Program-made: the position numbers and the translations under genes
Assembly (NCBI GenBank): GCA_026770575.1
Contig: MU657181.1
Location: 120,481 to 155,979 of the forward strand
Source: Pelagophyceae sp. CCMP2097
Lineage: Eukaryota; Sar; Pelagophyceae
DNA: 35,499 bases
Reading direction: 5' to 3'
Shown: positions 32,049 to 35,499 of the stretch, piece by piece
How the letters are laid out: each line of letters begins with the position of its first letter
How positions within the stretch are numbered: position 1 is the stretch's first letter
Notes under the pieces: generated by a model
Database searches by the model: none
The model's input: only the letters and a program-made list of their open reading frames with translations
What the model was told of the DNA's origin: nothing

Positions 32049-32696
32049 CGCTGTGTAGAAGATGGCCGAAACTGATTTTAGATTTTTTGATATTTCAGAT
32101 GTCCGACGAATGTTCGGAAGACACGCGCCTTCCGAATCCAGCGAGGATAGACCTTGAGGAGGCAAAGATACCGCAGAATAAAACGTGTTTGAACCTCCAA
32201 CCCACCGGTGACAATGACATGCTCTTCCTGGACACGTTTTCAACATTTTTTTCACACCTTTTTTAAGTCTCGCAGACAATCTACTTTAGCGCCGGAAGCC
32301 AAAGTGCCAGAGCAGAGGACCGGACCCAACCCTGGGCCATTCAAAATCGGTCTTCACCCTTTGCTTTAGCACCGACACGCCATCTAGCGCCATCGCAACC
32401 CGCAGGGCTTTCCGACAGACCAAGAACGAAGGGCCAAAGTTATTGGCGGCCATTACCTCAGCGAGGAGACGCCCCGGGAAACTGGCGACGCGCGCTCCAA
32501 GGCATGGCCAAGGGCCTTTCGGCCTAGAAGCCTGACTTCGTTTCGAGGTTTATTGATATAGACCCCTCCGGATTAGAGCCCCACCCAGGGTGGATTAGCA
32601 ACCCAGGGCTGTAGCCTCGAGTAGCCAGCTCAAAACGTCCCACTAAAACATTTTTTTTAAACTCAAAAAAGAAAAAAGTCCCTTCTCGTGCGGTCG

Positions 32697-35499
32697 ATGG
32701 ACTTAGAGGGGGACCCCGCCGACTTCGGGTCGTTCTCGGCGCCGCCCGCCGCCGCCGCCGAAGCGGACGGCCCCGGCTCGCCGCAGCCCGCGGCAGCGGC
32801 GCCGTGCGCTGACGCGACGGCGGACGAGGGAGCGGCTGATGGCCAAAACTTCGGCGCTCCGGGCGACGGCGCAATCGGCGACGGCGACGCATCGGATGGC
32901 GCCGGCCCCACGGGCTTCGACGGCGCGGCGACGCAGCGAGTCGCGACGCACGATGAAGCCCCGGGCGACAGCTTTGGCGACTTTGATGCGCCGCCGACCG
33001 CCGACGATGCGCCGCTCGCGACGGCGGACGCCCCGCACGGCCCCGGCAACGGTCGCGACGACTTCGGCGCCATCGACGCCGCCCCGGCCGCGGACGCCGA
33101 CTTCGGGACGTTCGACGCGCAACCAGATGCCGGCGCGGAGTTGGAGGCCTTTGACGCCACGCCGGCCGCGGAAGCCGACCTCGAGGCCTGGGACCTCACC
33201 GCACCGGCTGCGTGCGCCGAGTCCGACGCCTTTGACGTCGCGTCGCCGACTGAAGACGCAGGGTTCGGGGCATCCGAAGAAGCCGCCGAAGCCGACGTCG
33301 ACGGCTTCGACGGCGTCAGCCCGCCGGCTGTTGACGGTGCTGAACCGGCTGTCGAAGCAGAGTCCGAGGCCTTGGACACTGCTGAACCGGTCGCCGAGGC
33401 CGCGTTCGATGCCTTTGACGCGTTCGCCACGCCAGCCGCAGAGTCCGAGGCCTTCGCCACGCCAACAGCAGATGCAGAGTTCAGAGCATCCGACGCTGAA
33501 CCGGCCGCTGAATCAGAGTTCGGAGCATCGGATGCCGCCGCCACGCCGGCTGCAGACGCCGAGGCCTCCAACACTGCCGCTCAGCCCGGAGATGCTGCGA
33601 CGCCGGCTGCGGATGGTGCTGCACCGGCCGCCGAAGCTGCATCCAAGGTTTTTGACGAGGCAGCCGAGGGCGAGGCCTCCCCGCCGGCCGCGAACGCCGA
33701 GTTCGGAGCTTCCGACGACGTCGCGGCTCCGTCGGCTGGTGTGGCAGCGGAGCCTGCACCAGTATACGAAGCACCGAGGATAGAGATCCTGGCGGATGCC
33801 GAGGAAGACGCGACTGGCTCGGATGCCGAGGCACCCTCTGCTGGCTCGGCGCCGGCGCCCGATGGCGCTCCGGCGTCGATCGACTCGGAGGCAGCGGCTC
33901 CCGTCGAGGAAGATGCGTCTTCTTCCTCGACGACCGACGTCCTCGCGCAGAGCACAGCCTCGCCGGCATCCGACTCGGAGGCGCCGGCTCCGACGACGGA
34001 CGACGCCTTTGACGCGCTCGACGTCGCTCAGACACGTGTCGACACACCAGAGCCCGAGGTGGACACACCAGAGCCAGAGGTCGACGCCGCTGGACTGGCT
34101 GCCGAAACCGAGGCCGAGGCGTTCGACGCTGAACCTGCCCTCGAAGCCGAGCTCGAGACGTTTGACGCTGCTGAGCCGGCTGGTCAAGCCGAGCTCGAAA
34201 CGATCGACAAGGCCATCCCATCGGAAGCCGAGTTCGAGATGATCGCCACTGAGCCGGCTGGCGAGACTGAGTCCGAGGCGTTCGACGCCACCGCGAAGCC
34301 GGCTGCGGAAACTGACCTCGAGGCCTTCGACGTCGCTGCTGAAACAGCTGCGGAAGCCGAGTCCGACGCGTTCGACGGCGAGGTCACGTCTGCTCTCGAA
34401 GCGGAGTTCGAGATCGTGCAACAGGCTGCCGACGCAGAGTTCAGGGCTGACGCCGCCACGCCGGTTGTCAAGAACGACTTGGTCTTTTTTAACGACGCCG
34501 CCGCGCCGGCTCTTGATGACGATTTCGGAGGCTTCGACGCGGCTACAGCTGCGGACGCCGAGGCGTCTGACGCTGTCGCCACGTCTGCTCCCGAAGCCGA
34601 GTCCGAGATGTTTACCGCCGCCGCCGAGCCGGCTGCGGGAGCCGAGTTCGAGACGTTCGACGCTGCCGCTGAGCCGGCTGCAGAATCCGAGTTCGAGACG
34701 TTCGGCACGGCCGCCACGTCGGCTGCGGAAGCCGAGTTCGACGAGACGTTCAACGCCGCTGCACCGGCTACCGAAACAGAGTTCGACTCGTTCGCCGCCG
34801 CCGACACGCCGCCTGCTGAGTTTGAGACGTTAGACGACTCGGTTCAACCGACTGCCGAGGCTGATTTCGGGGGCTTTGCCGCAATCGCGCCGGCTATGGA
34901 CGCCGAGGCTTCGAGACGTTCGACGCTGCCGCTGAGCCGGCTGCAGAATCCGAGTTCGAGACGTTCGGCACGGCCGCCACGTCGGCTGCGGAAGCCGAGT
35001 TCGACGAGACGTTCAACGCCGCTGCACCGGCTACCGAAACAGAGTTCGACTCGTTCGCCGCCGCCGACACGCCGCCTGCTGAGTTTGAGACGTTAGACGA
35101 CTCGGTTCAACCGACTGCCGAGGCTGATTTCGGGGGCTTTGCCGCGCCTGCCGCTCGCGCTGCCGCACCGGCTGCAGTCGCTGAGCTCGAGGCCTTTGGC
35201 GTGGCGCCATCTGTGGAAACCGAGGCATCCGACGACGCGGCTGCTGAGGACGAGGCTTCCAAGGACGTAACCCAACCGGCCGCTGAGGCAGAGTTCAGGG
35301 GTTTTAACGACGCTGCCACGCCGGCTGTCGACGCTGCGGAACCAGTCGCAGATGCCGAGTTCGAGGCCTCTGACGCGGCAGCTGCTGATGACGATTTCGG
35401 GGGCTTTGAAGACGAAGTCGCGCCGGCTGTAGACGCCGAGGCGTCGAACGACGCCGCGCATCCGTCAGTGTCTGGGGGCTTTGACGACGTCGCGACGGG
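32697..35499 (+). CDS. Low-complexity acidic protein with repeated DFGxF motifs (3' partial, frame broken)
   Basis: ATG 32697 follows an A/T-rich leader. The frame runs to about 34909 as an acidic Ala/Glu/Asp/Phe protein built of degenerate units of the type PAAExEFExFDA, probably disordered. DFG-type motifs recur: ADFGSF, SFGDF, DDFGAI, ADFGTF, DDFGGF, ADFGGF. FGxF and DFGxF motifs are known as clathrin-adaptor ear-binding motifs (AP-1, GGA), so an endocytic or trafficking scaffold is a possible role, inferred only. At 34910 a second copy of 34647-34882 begins; the offset of 263 bp is not a multiple of three, so the original frame turns basic and stops at 35096. The same acidic repeats continue in another frame without a stop to the window edge (EASDDAAAEDEASKD, DDDFGGFEDE). 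The gene is therefore a recent frameshifted allele, an assembly artefact, or spliced across the duplication. Confidence 0.68.
34647..34882 (+). repeat. 236-bp direct repeat, copy 1
   Basis: Identical, as far as I can read, to 34910-35145. The spacer between copies is 27 bp. Confidence 0.85.
34910..35145 (+). repeat. 236-bp direct repeat, copy 2
   Basis: Second copy of 34647-34882. It starts in a different codon phase from copy 1 and shifts the frame of the host gene. Confidence 0.85.

Larger units (their letters stand above)
30694..32696. other. 2-kb non-coding region with RNA and repeat candidates
   Basis: No protein-coding gene is supportable here. GC is lower than in the genes. It contains two C/D-box snoRNA candidates (30965-31062, 31217-31298), a 360-bp segment with inverted ends (31689-32048), an A-run at 31517-31529, and 32049-32696 with no recognised content apart from a short inverted repeat (CCACCCAGGGTGG at 32581-32593) and T/A runs just upstream of the last gene. 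Confidence 0.6.

Noticed and set aside
1..35499. CRISPR arrays, bacterial operons, prophage or toxin-antitoxin content
   Set aside because: The window is eukaryotic with spliced genes. No regularly spaced repeats of that type are present.

Overview
The window is nuclear eukaryotic DNA. It is very GC-rich, and its genes are dense and cut by short introns, mostly 42-140 bp. Several things point to a photosynthetic stramenopile, most likely an Aureococcus-like pelagophyte: a ThiE-like protein whose leader reads like a heterokont bipartite plastid signal (hydrophobic stretch, then ASAAAF), a P-type phosphoglycolate phosphatase, PTPSPTA stalk repeats, and the GC-rich short-intron style. The taxon is an inference. 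All exon junctions were joined by hand from splice signals, reading frame and family conservation.

Left third (1-13.4 kb): the 3' part of a polycystin-1-like GPS/REJ membrane protein (+), a thiamine-phosphate-synthase/TenI-like gene (+), a kinase-fold gene with a degenerate catalytic loop (+), a nine-exon phosphoglycolate phosphatase (-), and, divergent from it, a two-Rossmann FAD/NAD(P) oxidoreductase (+).

Middle (13.4-25.2 kb): a ZRANB3 orthologue (-) with SNF2 helicase, PIP box, NZF finger and C-terminal HNH nuclease. It is divergent from a cytosolic carboxypeptidase of the CCP1/AGTPBP1 type (+) with ARM repeats and an intact M14 active site. A divergent alpha/beta-hydrolase-like gene (+) follows; it has no recognisable nucleophile and a duplicated start region.

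Right third (25.2-35.5 kb): a repeat-rich gap with tRNA-3'-half-like fragments, a 3-beta-HSD/NSDHL-like sterol dehydrogenase (-), a glycosyltransferase-like gene (-), and a divergent DUF4485 gene (+). A 2-kb non-coding stretch follows. It holds two paralogous C/D-box snoRNA candidates and a 360-bp segment bounded by perfect 14-bp inverted repeats. The window ends in a low-complexity acidic gene rich in DFGxF motifs, whose frame is broken by a 263-bp-offset tandem duplication.

No operon logic applies. Themes that recur are plastid and photorespiratory metabolism (ThiE-like, PGP), replication-fork repair (ZRANB3), and microtubule or cilium biology (CCP1, DUF4485, perhaps the polycystin-like protein). 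The most notable window-wide signal is the splice donor: about half of the introns I resolved begin GTGCG, and two introns appear to need a GC donor.
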